Shown here piece after piece: positions 26,445 to 34,285 of a stretch of DNA of 64,000 nt (the stretch's first letter is position 1; each line of letters starts with the position of its first letter). This DNA comes from Ahniella affigens (lineage in GTDB: Bacteria; Pseudomonadota; Gammaproteobacteria; Xanthomonadales; Ahniellaceae). The stretch spans positions 1,240,001 to 1,304,000 of the forward strand of contig NZ_CP027860.1 of the NCBI RefSeq assembly GCF_003015185.1. Reading direction: 5' to 3'. The position numbers and the translations under genes were made by a program. The notes under the pieces were generated by a model. That model saw nothing but the letters and a program-made list of their open reading frames with translations. It was not told where the DNA came from and searched no databases.

Positions 26445-29174
26445 CTACCAGAGTCTGAGGCGATCAGCAGGACGCCCGTAGCGCTGCTGAAAGCGTGTCG
26501 CCTGCGCCTGCAGATCGCGCGACGAAAGCCCGGGCCGATCGACTTCCGGAACGGAATACAGGACTGCATCAATCTGCATGATGCTCGGGTGCGTAATGCC
26601 CAGGCGTTCAGCCAACTTGCCGCGGACCCGAGATAGCAGCGGGACGGCTTCGGCGTAATGCTTGGCGTCGATCAGCGCGAAGCCCAGATTCGCCTCCAGT
26701 CGTTCGAGTGCGTGCCCACCATTGCCGCTGGCTGCGGCCAATGCAACGGCTTCGCGCAGGCGCGAAATCGCCGCGTCGGTTTGTCCTTGTTGACGCAGCG
26801 ATACGGCATCGGCCTGTAACAGAAAACGACGATACGCCGCCTGCTGCGCCTGATTCAACTTGGCAAAGCGCGCCTGCAGACACTCAGACCATTGCTCGCG
26901 CTGCGCCGGGCTTTGCTCCAGTGCGGCTGCATACAATGCGCCGTAGCAAGCAACGAAGGCTGGGCCCTGCGGCAGATCGCGCTCGTCGGTCAGCGTCAGC
27001 GTGCGGGCGGCAAGTCGTTGGCTGTCCGCCGTGCGGCCGATGGCGCTCAAATCCAGTGTCTGATCCGCCCAGAGCATCTGTCGGAAGTTACCATTGGCCC
27101 AGCGGTCGATCCCGTCTATGGCATCGACATCATGGCGAATCTGGATGGCTTGCGCAAAGTTCCCAAGGCGCGCGTAGACGTTCGCCAACAGCTGGCGTTG
27201 ACGGAAATAGGCCACATGATTGCGGCCGAGATCTTCCTCGGTTTCCTTGGTCAGACCGGCCATCGCATCAAGCACCGCTTGGTAGCGCTCGCGTGACCAA
27301 TAGTAGGTCAGCAAATTCCAGCGCGTGTTGATCTGCTCGCTGCGGGCTCGCACGTCTGGGTGAGCTTGGTCGAATGCGAGAATTTCGAGCAACAGGGGCT
27401 CAGCTTCATCGAGCCGTCCAAAGGTGTTCAGCAGCACGGCATATTGTTCGAGCGAATGCACCGTTTGCTGACCGATCCCCGACTCAGCAACCCTGGCGAG
27501 CGCAATGCTCTTTTGGATGGCGTGCTCGGCCTGCTCAGGATGGTCTCGGTCCCGCTCGATCATGAACTGCACTTCAAAGGCAAATGCCAGTCGCATCGGA
27601 TCGGGATTTTTGGCCTGTTCGAGTGTTCGCAACACGGGCTCCAGCGTGGTATTTGCGGCGTCGATCTGCTGGTTTTGGCGCAGGCTGTCGGCGAGTTCAA
27701 TGGTGCAGATTGTGGCTGCGTCGCTCGCGGGCCCGTAGTTGCTGACCGCGAGCGCGCAGGCTTCGGTTTGATTGCGGAGCCGCGCGTCGAACTGCCGAAG
27801 GTCGAGCCGCATCCGCGCGAGCATCGTGAGCAACTCGTAGCGCAGTTCCGGGTCCAGGTCGGTCTCTTGTTGCAGACGCGTCTCGCCTTCCTGGACGAGA
27901 TCTTCAGCCAGCACCTGGCCGCCCTTGCTCTGTTCCGGATCAATACTGGCGAACAGTTCCATCAGGAACGCCTTGACTGCATTGGCACGCTCGGCCTCGC
28001 GCGCTGCAACTTGGGCCTGCCACCACGTTGCTGTCGTGCCGCCAATAATCGCAAGCAGCAGGAGCGCTGCGCCGCCGACTGCAAGCCGGTGGCGCGATAG
28101 CATCTTGCTCAGGCGATACCCGACGCCACCTCGACGTGCAGACACTGGTGCGCCCTGCCGATACGCCGCCAGATCATCGAGAAGCGCATCGACCGATTGA
28201 TAACGCTGTTCTGGTGCCTTTTCCAAAGCCTTCAGGCAAATGGCGTCCAGGTCACGGGAGATGCCGCGCTCCGGCGCAGTCTTGCTGGGCGGCATCGGTA
28301 GACGTTCGCACACCACGTGCACAAGCTCAGCCAATGCCAATCCGTGCAACGGCAGCGCGTCCTGCTCCGTTAGCAGGCGATAGAGCAAGGCACCCAGGCC
28401 ATACACATCGGCCCGGGTTCCGACCGCGCCACCTTGGAGTTGTTCGGGCGCGGCATAGTTTGGCGTGGCGACCAAGTCGCGTGTCTCGCTGGCATTTTGG
28501 CTGTCGGCCGCAATGCGCGCGATGCCGAAATCAAGCAGAAACGGGCGCTGATTGGCATCGATCATGATGTTGGCCGGCTTGATGTCGCGGTGGATGATCA
28601 AGTGGCGATGTGCATGCGCCACGGCGCTCGCGACCTGGGCAAAGATTTGAAGGCGCAAGGCGAGGGGGCGCGGGGCGGACTTCAGCCATTGGTCCAGGTT
28701 CTCGCCATCGATCCAATCCGTGATCAGATACGCCCCTGCGCGCGCGTCCTCGCCAGCATCGAGCAGGCGCGCGATATGCGGGTGCTCCAATCGAGCGAGC
28801 AGTTCACGCTCTTGAATAAGGCGTCGCGCCGTATCCAATCGATCGAGCCTCAGGAACTTGATCGCCGCACGTTTCTCGTAAACGCCATCAGCTCGCTCGG
28901 CTAACCAGACCTCACCCATCCCGCCACGGCCCAACAGGCGAACCAATGCCCAGGCACCAATGCGTTGCCCGGCATGCCTCGACTCCGGTTCGAGAAAGCC
29001 TGCCGAGGCCTCAATATCGTTGAGCCAGCGTGCGACTTCCTGGGCCAGATCAGGGCGACTTCGGCGTAACGCCACCAGCGCTTCAGCGCGCTCCAACGGG
29101 TTCAGGCTCAGCAACCGATCCAGTTCCTGTTCAATCGCGTCGAACGCCTGCGCTTTCGGTGAATCGTCACTCAT
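26445..29174 (-). CDS. Transmembrane Ser/Thr protein kinase with TPR-like C-terminal region, ECF-linked
   Basis: 909 residues. An ~65-residue helical start is followed by a Hanks-type kinase domain: LGRGGMGEV (81-89), Lys106 in AIK, HRDIKPAN (Asp197) and DFG (Asp215). One membrane helix lies at ~364-385. The C-terminal ~500 residues are helical, with repeats of TPR character (ELRYELLTMLARMRL, LEQYAVLLNTFGRLDEAEPLLLEIL, LANVYARLGNFAQAIQI), presumably periplasmic. Its ATG overlaps the stop of the sigma factor gene by four bases, so the two are co-translated. In known ECF-kinase pairs (EcfK-PknS of Xanthomonas citri, EcfP-PknT of Vibrio) the kinase activates its sigma factor by phosphorylation. 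Confidence 0.9.
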   Translation of the reverse strand: MSDDSPKAQAFDAIEQELDRLLSLNPLERAEALVALRRSRPDLAQEVARWLNDIEASAGFLEPESRHAGQRIGAWALVRLLGRGGMGEVWLAERADGVYEKRAAIKFLRLDRLDTARRLIQERELLARLEHPHIARLLDAGEDARAGAYLITDWIDGENLDQWLKSAPRPLALRLQIFAQVASAVAHAHRHLIIHRDIKPANIMIDANQRPFLLDFGIARIAADSQNASETRDLVATPNYAAPEQLQGGAVGTRADVYGLGALLYRLLTEQDALPLHGLALAELVHVVCERLPMPPSKTAPERGISRDLDAICLKALEKAPEQRYQSVDALLDDLAAYRQGAPVSARRGGVGYRLSKMLSRHRLAVGGAALLLLAIIGGTTATWWQAQVAAREAERANAVKAFLMELFASIDPEQSKGGQVLAEDLVQEGETRLQQETDLDPELRYELLTMLARMRLDLRQFDARLRNQTEACALAVSNYGPASDAATICTIELADSLRQNQQIDAANTTLEPVLRTLEQAKNPDPMRLAFAFEVQFMIERDRDHPEQAEHAIQKSIALARVAESGIGQQTVHSLEQYAVLLNTFGRLDEAEPLLLEILAFDQAHPDVRARSEQINTRWNLLTYYWSRERYQAVLDAMAGLTKETEEDLGRNHVAYFRQRQLLANVYARLGNFAQAIQIRHDVDAIDGIDRWANGNFRQMLWADQTLDLSAIGRTADSQRLAARTLTLTDERDLPQGPAFVACYGALYAAALEQSPAQREQWSECLQARFAKLNQAQQAAYRRFLLQADAVSLRQQGQTDAAISRLREAVALAAASGNGGHALERLEANLGFALIDAKHYAEAVPLLSRVRGKLAERLGITHPSIMQIDAVLYSVPEVDRPGLSSRDLQAQATRFQQRYGRPADRLRLW

Positions 29175-29773
29175 GCCGAGTCCTGTGGCGCGTCACCAAG
29201 CGCGCGAAAGAGCCACGCTCTGGCCTTAGCCCAGTCGCGCCGCACCGTCGCCGGGTCGCGATCTAAGGCGTCGCCGATTTCCGCTTCCGTCATCCCAGCA
29301 AAAAATCGCATCGTCACGGTCTCGGCCAGACGTGGGCTGTGCTGCTCCAGTTGCAGCAGGGCCTGATGCACTGCCAGCGCTTGCTCGGAGGCGCGCGCGT
29401 CCGAATCAGACAACGTGATGTCGTCCATTGGCACATGGACCGCCACATCGCCGCGCTTGGCAGTATTCGCCCGACGCGCACGATCAATGACGATCTGGCG
29501 CATCGATTGCGCCGCCAGTGCAAAGAAATGGGCCCGGTCCACGACTTCCAGATGGCTGGCCTGGCTGAGCTTCAAATAGGCCTCATGCACGAGCGCCGTC
29601 GTGTTCAACGTGTTCTGACAGAGCAGGCTGCCACGATGCTGCCGGGCAATGCGGCGAAGCTCCTGGTGCAGTCCCGCGAACAACTCGCGGATTCCCGGCG
29701 CAGTCTTGGCGTGCGATTCCAGCTGACGGGTCAGCGCATCAAAAGTCTGGCCGAGATTCGGAAGCTCATTCAT
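29171..29773 (-). CDS. ECF sigma factor, kinase-linked type
   Basis: 200 residues from ATG 29773; the frame is open to 30376 but that part is antisense to another gene. Region 2 is 30-100 (LNTTALVHEAYLKL, then HFFALAAQSMRQIVIDRARR) and region 4 is 130-190 (LAETVTMRFFAGMTEAEIGDALDRDPATVRRDW). It fits the ECF type (Pfam Sigma70_ECF/TIGR02999-like) found with Ser/Thr kinases. Region 2.2 reads NTTA (57-60) where other ECF factors have acidic residues such as DAED; Thr58/Thr59 are candidate phosphorylation sites by the adjacent kinase. No anti-sigma gene is present. Divergent from a secreted beta-helix gene 165 bases away. Confidence 0.88.
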   Translation of the reverse strand: MNELPNLGQTFDALTRQLESHAKTAPGIRELFAGLHQELRRIARQHRGSLLCQNTLNTTALVHEAYLKLSQASHLEVVDRAHFFALAAQSMRQIVIDRARRANTAKRGDVAVHVPMDDITLSDSDARASEQALAVHQALLQLEQHSPRLAETVTMRFFAGMTEAEIGDALDRDPATVRRDWAKARAWLFRALGDAPQDSA

Positions 29774-29938
29774 GGCGTGATTATGGCCGATCCGTACCCG
29801 CGGTTTGGTGAATTGGCGCGACCCGCTGCGACCGCAAAAATCGTTCAAAATCAACCGCGTGTCTGTAGCGTCTGGCGATTGCGCGGTTTTTGGCGGTTCC
29901 TGCGATATCCCAAACAGTTCCGCCTGCCTGAGACCGCC

Positions 29939-31891
29939 ATGAAACGACTCCTGCTGATTCCCGCCGCCTATCTGATCACTTTTGCCGCACAGGCCACGAC
30001 GCTGACCTGGCCGGGCAGCGCCCCGTGCGACACCACTTTGCAGGCGTGCGTCAACGGCGCTGCTGTCAACGACACCATCCTGATCAGTTCGGGTGCCGGC
30101 GAGGTCACGACGCCGCTGCTCGTCAACAAACCGTTGATCATCAAGAGCGCTCCCACTGCGCGGGCGCGCTTTCGCAACACCACCATCGAGATTCAGTCGA
30201 GCTTTGCGGGTCCTGGCAATCTGAATGTGCTGGAGAACGTCCAGCTGATCGAGACCCCCTTGCTGTTGCGAATGGGCACCAACGAGCCTGCTGACGAACA
30301 CACCATTGAGCTCAATCAGCTGGATGTCTTGGGCCCAGCGGGTCTGCCGACCGCGATCGGAATCGCGGCGCTGCAACAGTCCTCAGTCAAGACTGTCCGA
30401 ATCCGTAACCTCCGATTCGCCGGAGGGTTCGGTGTGTCCACGTCTGGCCAGCCTCCAAGCCTCGCTCTAGAGATTTCCGACAGCCAATTCATCAACACCG
30501 TTAATGGTGTGCCGATAGGCCTGACCTTGAGCCATTCGAGTTCAGTCAAGCTGGTACGCAATCGGGTCGAGTCTCTGCGTGGTGCTCCGGGTATTTGTGT
30601 GTCGATGCAGGCGATTTCGGGCGCGACGGTGACCGCGGATTTGGATCGAAATGTGATTATCGGGTGCGAGGTGGGCATCAGTCAGATTGCCCAGGATGGC
30701 GCGCTTGGGCTGACGTCCCGCATCCGTAACAACACGATTCGGTCGAAGCTCTTCGGTATCGACATCACTGGCGCAACAGCGACCGCCACAATTGACAACA
30801 ACATCTTCACGCGTATTGGCACGAACGCGGTCGCAACGTTCGAAATGCCAACGATCTTTATGGCTCACAACCTATACCACCAGACCGCGCAGCCCGCGAT
30901 CGCCGAGACGAATCCGATCACGGGTGATCCGCAGTTTGTGTCGCAATACGATTTGCACCTGAATGCCAGTTCACCCGCGATCAACGCTGCGCTGGCCGCG
31001 TCGATTCCGGCTGGTGGCGATTTCGATAGCGTGACGTCGACGTTGCCGACAATCGGTGCATACAACTATCACTTCGGTGGGGCAGAGGTCCACCTGGCCA
31101 CGACCGAGAACTCGGCGTCGAACATTACGACGATTCCAGACACGATCTCGCGCCCGTTCAGTGAGGTCATGGTGCAGAGTATTGTCGAAGGCTTCCCGCT
31201 GCCGGCTTGGGCGCCGAATCATCTGGGCGTCTATACGACCAGCAGCGCGCCGTTGCGCACCGTGATCTTCAGTCAGAACCAGCAATCTATTGCGCCACCG
31301 CGGCGCTTCTTTGTTCTCGACAGCAACCGTCACCAGACGCTCAGTCATACGGCGGACGCGAGCAATATCAGCAATAACCTGACCTATCTGAACTGGGCGC
31401 CGCTAAACGGGAATCTCTTTGCGAAGCCCATTGTGACCCAGCGCGCGATTCCGTTGGGCGGCGTCGTCAACAACCACCCCATCGGCGTCTGGTACGACGT
31501 GCTGAATGCGCGTTGGGCGATCTTCAATGCCGACCAAACGGCCATGCCGCAGGGCGCGTTGTTCGATGTTACCTTGGCCAACGACGGGGCGCCCTATGCG
31601 TTCACGGCCCCGGCCGCAAACAGCACGAGTCTTGACTTGATCATGGATCACCCCATGCTCAACAACACACCGTGCGCGGCCGTGTTGGTGACGCCGGTCT
31701 ATCAAGGCGTGTATGTGCCGTCTGCCGTCCATCTTCGGTACCGACCCACGACCCATGATGGCGGCCGCTGGACGGTGTTGCGCGGCGACGGCAACTTGTT
31801 TCAGAACAACATGGACATGAACGTTTATGTTGATCCGACCCGTTCGCGAGCGTGCTTGAGCGACGGTCTGTTTGCTTCCGGGCTGGAGTAG
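29939..31891 (+). CDS. Secreted parallel beta-helix protein with FASGLE tail
   Basis: 650 residues from ATG 29939, with a signal peptide (MKRLLLIPAAYLITFAAQA). Residues ~20-340 have beta-helix repeats (SDSQFINTVNGVPIGLTL, DRNVIIGCEVGIS, RIRNNTIRSKLFGIDI, IDNNIFTRIGTNAV) closed by DPQFVSQYDLHLNASSPAINA, as in the gene at the left edge of the window. The second half is a separate beta-rich region with two modules that start with similar segments. The C-terminus is LFASGLE. The start of this gene faces the ECF sigma factor operon, so it could be a target of that sigma factor. Confidence 0.82.
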   Translation: MKRLLLIPAAYLITFAAQATTLTWPGSAPCDTTLQACVNGAAVNDTILISSGAGEVTTPLLVNKPLIIKSAPTARARFRNTTIEIQSSFAGPGNLNVLENVQLIETPLLLRMGTNEPADEHTIELNQLDVLGPAGLPTAIGIAALQQSSVKTVRIRNLRFAGGFGVSTSGQPPSLALEISDSQFINTVNGVPIGLTLSHSSSVKLVRNRVESLRGAPGICVSMQAISGATVTADLDRNVIIGCEVGISQIAQDGALGLTSRIRNNTIRSKLFGIDITGATATATIDNNIFTRIGTNAVATFEMPTIFMAHNLYHQTAQPAIAETNPITGDPQFVSQYDLHLNASSPAINAALAASIPAGGDFDSVTSTLPTIGAYNYHFGGAEVHLATTENSASNITTIPDTISRPFSEVMVQSIVEGFPLPAWAPNHLGVYTTSSAPLRTVIFSQNQQSIAPPRRFFVLDSNRHQTLSHTADASNISNNLTYLNWAPLNGNLFAKPIVTQRAIPLGGVVNNHPIGVWYDVLNARWAIFNADQTAMPQGALFDVTLANDGAPYAFTAPAANSTSLDLIMDHPMLNNTPCAAVLVTPVYQGVYVPSAVHLRYRPTTHDGGRWTVLRGDGNLFQNNMDMNVYVDPTRSRACLSDGLFASGLE

Positions 31892-32040
31892 CGCGGCAGT
31901 CCGTCAGGCGATCCGGGTGTCGAGCGTGGCAGACGGTACGCAGGGGCTCGGATCGGCCGCTTGACAGAACGTCAAGTGTTGGGCGGACAGGTTGGCCATG
32001 TTCCAACGTCGATTGAATGACGATACTGGTCCGGTCGCAC

Positions 32041-32080
32041 AGGGAGGGTCCGAATCAGTCCATCCTGGACTTTCGGACTC
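32041..32080 (-). repeat. Small dispersed hairpin (ccaggatgga family), copy 1
   Basis: Stem gtccgaa (32048-32054), agtcca (32057-32062), loop tcc, tggact (32066-32071), ttcggac (32072-32078). On the minus strand it reads gtccgaaagtccaggatgga, aligning with the hairpin at 36.5 kb. Confidence 0.75.
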
Positions 32081-32159
32081 GCATTGGCTCTGACCTTGTT
32101 CTGAGCCGCCACAGCGAGCGCGATCAGCATCCTCAACGCAACTCGGATTGGAGAACGAC

Positions 32160-32882
32160 ATGCAATATTGGTTGGACATCAAAGAAGGCAAAGGGCAACT
32201 CATCGCCGTGACGCAAGAGGCGGTCTACGCCGAAGCCGGCGCCATGAACCAGCTAGACGCGCAAGCACAGCGATTGAAAGCCGGCGAGTCGCCCGCCCAG
32301 GTATTCGGCAAGGACGCCACCCATGTCGTGTTGCGTTCGGCTACCAAGCTCAGCTGGAGCACGGCTGACGACGAGCTTTCATTCACGATTGGCAGCGGCA
32401 AGGAGAGCAAGACCGAGTCATTGAGCGTTGATGATGTGGGTATCCGGGAGCAGGTCTATCTGGCGGTGCAACGTGTCACTGACGGCCGGTTCCAGCATTT
32501 CGAAGACCAATACAGCAAAGCGCGGGCGGCGTTTGCGTCGGCGCTGACGCTAAGCATCTTCGCGCTCGGCACCGGTATTGCGGTGAAAGCGGCGATTGCG
32601 ATCCGGTCTGTGGATGAGTACGTGGTGGAGGGCCGTCGCAAAGGGATGAAGCAGTTGGTGGTTTGGGTGCTGGATACCCTCGGGCCATGGGGCGTCGGCG
32701 TGATGGGCGCACTGCTTTGTGCCATGGCGTTGCTGGTGTTGACGACCCGCCTGCGCGAGCCGCCATTTGTTCGCATTCTGCAGGCCGACCGCTATTCGCC
32801 CCAGGCGTCCTGGGTGACGGCCGTCAAGTACGTCATGCTGGCGGGGCTCTGGGTCTTGATGGCGCCAGCGGCATTTTTGTAA
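32160..32882 (+). CDS. Membrane protein of unknown function, first gene of NTPase locus
   Basis: 240 residues from ATG 32160 with GGAG six bases upstream; an in-frame TTG lies at 32148. The first ~125 residues are soluble (YWLDIKEGKGQLIAVTQEAVYAEAGAMNQ..., DDVGIREQVYLAVQRVTDGRFQHFEDQYSKARAAF). They are followed by three hydrophobic segments (ALTLSIFALGTGIAVKAAIAI, WGVGVMGALLCAMALLVL, VTAVKYVMLAGLWVLMAPAAF). No family recognised. The next gene on the strand starts 164 bases later, so co-transcription with the HTH and STAND genes is possible but not shown. Confidence 0.72.
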   Translation: MQYWLDIKEGKGQLIAVTQEAVYAEAGAMNQLDAQAQRLKAGESPAQVFGKDATHVVLRSATKLSWSTADDELSFTIGSGKESKTESLSVDDVGIREQVYLAVQRVTDGRFQHFEDQYSKARAAFASALTLSIFALGTGIAVKAAIAIRSVDEYVVEGRRKGMKQLVVWVLDTLGPWGVGVMGALLCAMALLVLTTRLREPPFVRILQADRYSPQASWVTAVKYVMLAGLWVLMAPAAFL

Positions 32883-33046
32883 CGACCTCTGGCACCGGTG
32901 GGATGGTCGGTCTGTCGGCCCTGAATCGCGAAGCTGCTATGGTCAAGGTTTCGCTAACGAGGATGCGCCAGGCGCGTTGCCCTGAGGACTCGAATGGCCC
33001 CGTGTCATTCGAGGTCTTGGCAGCCAGCGCTGGCACCGATGCAACG

Positions 33047-34285
33047 ATGAACCGCCAGCAATTTGCCGAACTATTGAGTCAGCATATGCGCCGGATTCGC
33101 GCCAGCGCCGCCGATGTGGCTGCCGAGATCGGCATGAGCCGGGAAGCCGTCAACAACTGGCGAAATGGCGATTCGATTCCAGGGCGCCGTCACCGGGATC
33201 GGGTCTTGGCCTGCGCGCGCTATCTGCGGCTATCCGAGCAGGAGACCAATGTGCTGTTGCGTGCTGCGGGCTTCGAGCCAGAGTTTCCAGGCGATACCGA
33301 GCGGCAGGAACCAGATCAGGCGCAATCAGAGCCCGCGCGATCTGAGGTCCTGGCCGTATTTGAACAGTTGCAACGACTGAAGCCCTATCCCATCTTGATG
33401 CTGCTCTGCCCGGCGCATCTGGGTCAGCCTCCTGAGCGGCACGCCATTCTGGTCGAAGCCGGTCGGCGGTTTGGCCGGGATCGTGTGTTGCATCTACAGC
33501 CGCCGTATAGTCTCAGCCCAGACACCGACCGGTACTTTGCGGCGTTGGCGGCCCATTGTGGGTTGGATGGGGTGAACTCCGATCTGGAGTTCGAAACAGC
33601 GTTGTCTCGTCGCCTGCGTGAGCCAGCGCCTCTGTTTTGCTTGGTCAGTCGATTCGAGCAGGCGCCACCACAACACCGAGATACATTGGCCGGCATCCTG
33701 CGCAGCCTCAGTGAAATGCACAGCGGCAAACTCTTCTTGTTGATTTGTGGCGGCGAGGGGCTCGCATCGCTGAAGTTCGAAGGCGGCGATCTCTCACTTC
33801 TCAATATCGCGCAGACGAGCCGATGGCCCGAACCGGAGGCAGCGTCACTCGTGGGGACGCTCTCTGCGCCGGGACTCGATGCGAGCGCGTGCAAAACGGC
33901 ATTGGCGGTGTCCGGTGCGCACCCCTTGTTGCTTGCTGAAGCGATGCGCCTATTGCACGAAGAGAATGACCTGTCACCTTCAACGCTTGCTGCGCGCTTG
34001 GAGGAGTCTGATCTGCTCTGGACCAGCTTCTTGCCCTGGCTGAAACATGCCGACGGGCGCCAGCGGTTGACGGCGTTGCTCAACAAGGATGCGCTCGGTC
34101 CCGTCAGGCCCTGGCTGCAAGATCCAGATCTGCGCGCGCTGTACTGGTCCAACCTGATTGTGGAACAACGCACCGAAGCCCATACCCGGGTGCTGGTTTG
34201 GCGGGCTGACTTAGTCCGTGCGCTCGGGCGACGGGCGTTGCACGAGGCGAACGCGCTGACTGAATCCGGTGAGACGCCGTCTTGA
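33047..34285 (+). CDS. HTH protein with degenerate STAND-like NTPase domain
   Basis: 412 residues from ATG 33047; the frame is open to 32663 but the upstream part overlaps the previous gene. Residues ~5-75 form an XRE-like helix-turn-helix (AADVAAEIGMSREAVNNWRNGDSIPG). From ~110 the fold order resembles a STAND NTPase (KPYPILMLLCP, a hydrophobic strand PLFCLVSRFEQ at the Walker B position, LFLLICGGEGLASL, SLLNIAQTSRWPEPEA). However, no Walker A loop is present and the Walker B acidic pair is missing. It may therefore bind DNA and dock onto an active NTPase. Its stop overlaps the TTG start of the next gene. Confidence 0.75.
   Translation: MNRQQFAELLSQHMRRIRASAADVAAEIGMSREAVNNWRNGDSIPGRRHRDRVLACARYLRLSEQETNVLLRAAGFEPEFPGDTERQEPDQAQSEPARSEVLAVFEQLQRLKPYPILMLLCPAHLGQPPERHAILVEAGRRFGRDRVLHLQPPYSLSPDTDRYFAALAAHCGLDGVNSDLEFETALSRRLREPAPLFCLVSRFEQAPPQHRDTLAGILRSLSEMHSGKLFLLICGGEGLASLKFEGGDLSLLNIAQTSRWPEPEAASLVGTLSAPGLDASACKTALAVSGAHPLLLAEAMRLLHEENDLSPSTLAARLEESDLLWTSFLPWLKHADGRQRLTALLNKDALGPVRPWLQDPDLRALYWSNLIVEQRTEAHTRVLVWRADLVRALGRRALHEANALTESGETPS

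Noticed and set aside
32939-33046. Alternative ATG 32939 for the HTH protein
   Set aside because: The 36 added residues are not HTH-like and the segment sits where a promoter is expected; ATG 33047 begins right at the HTH domain.
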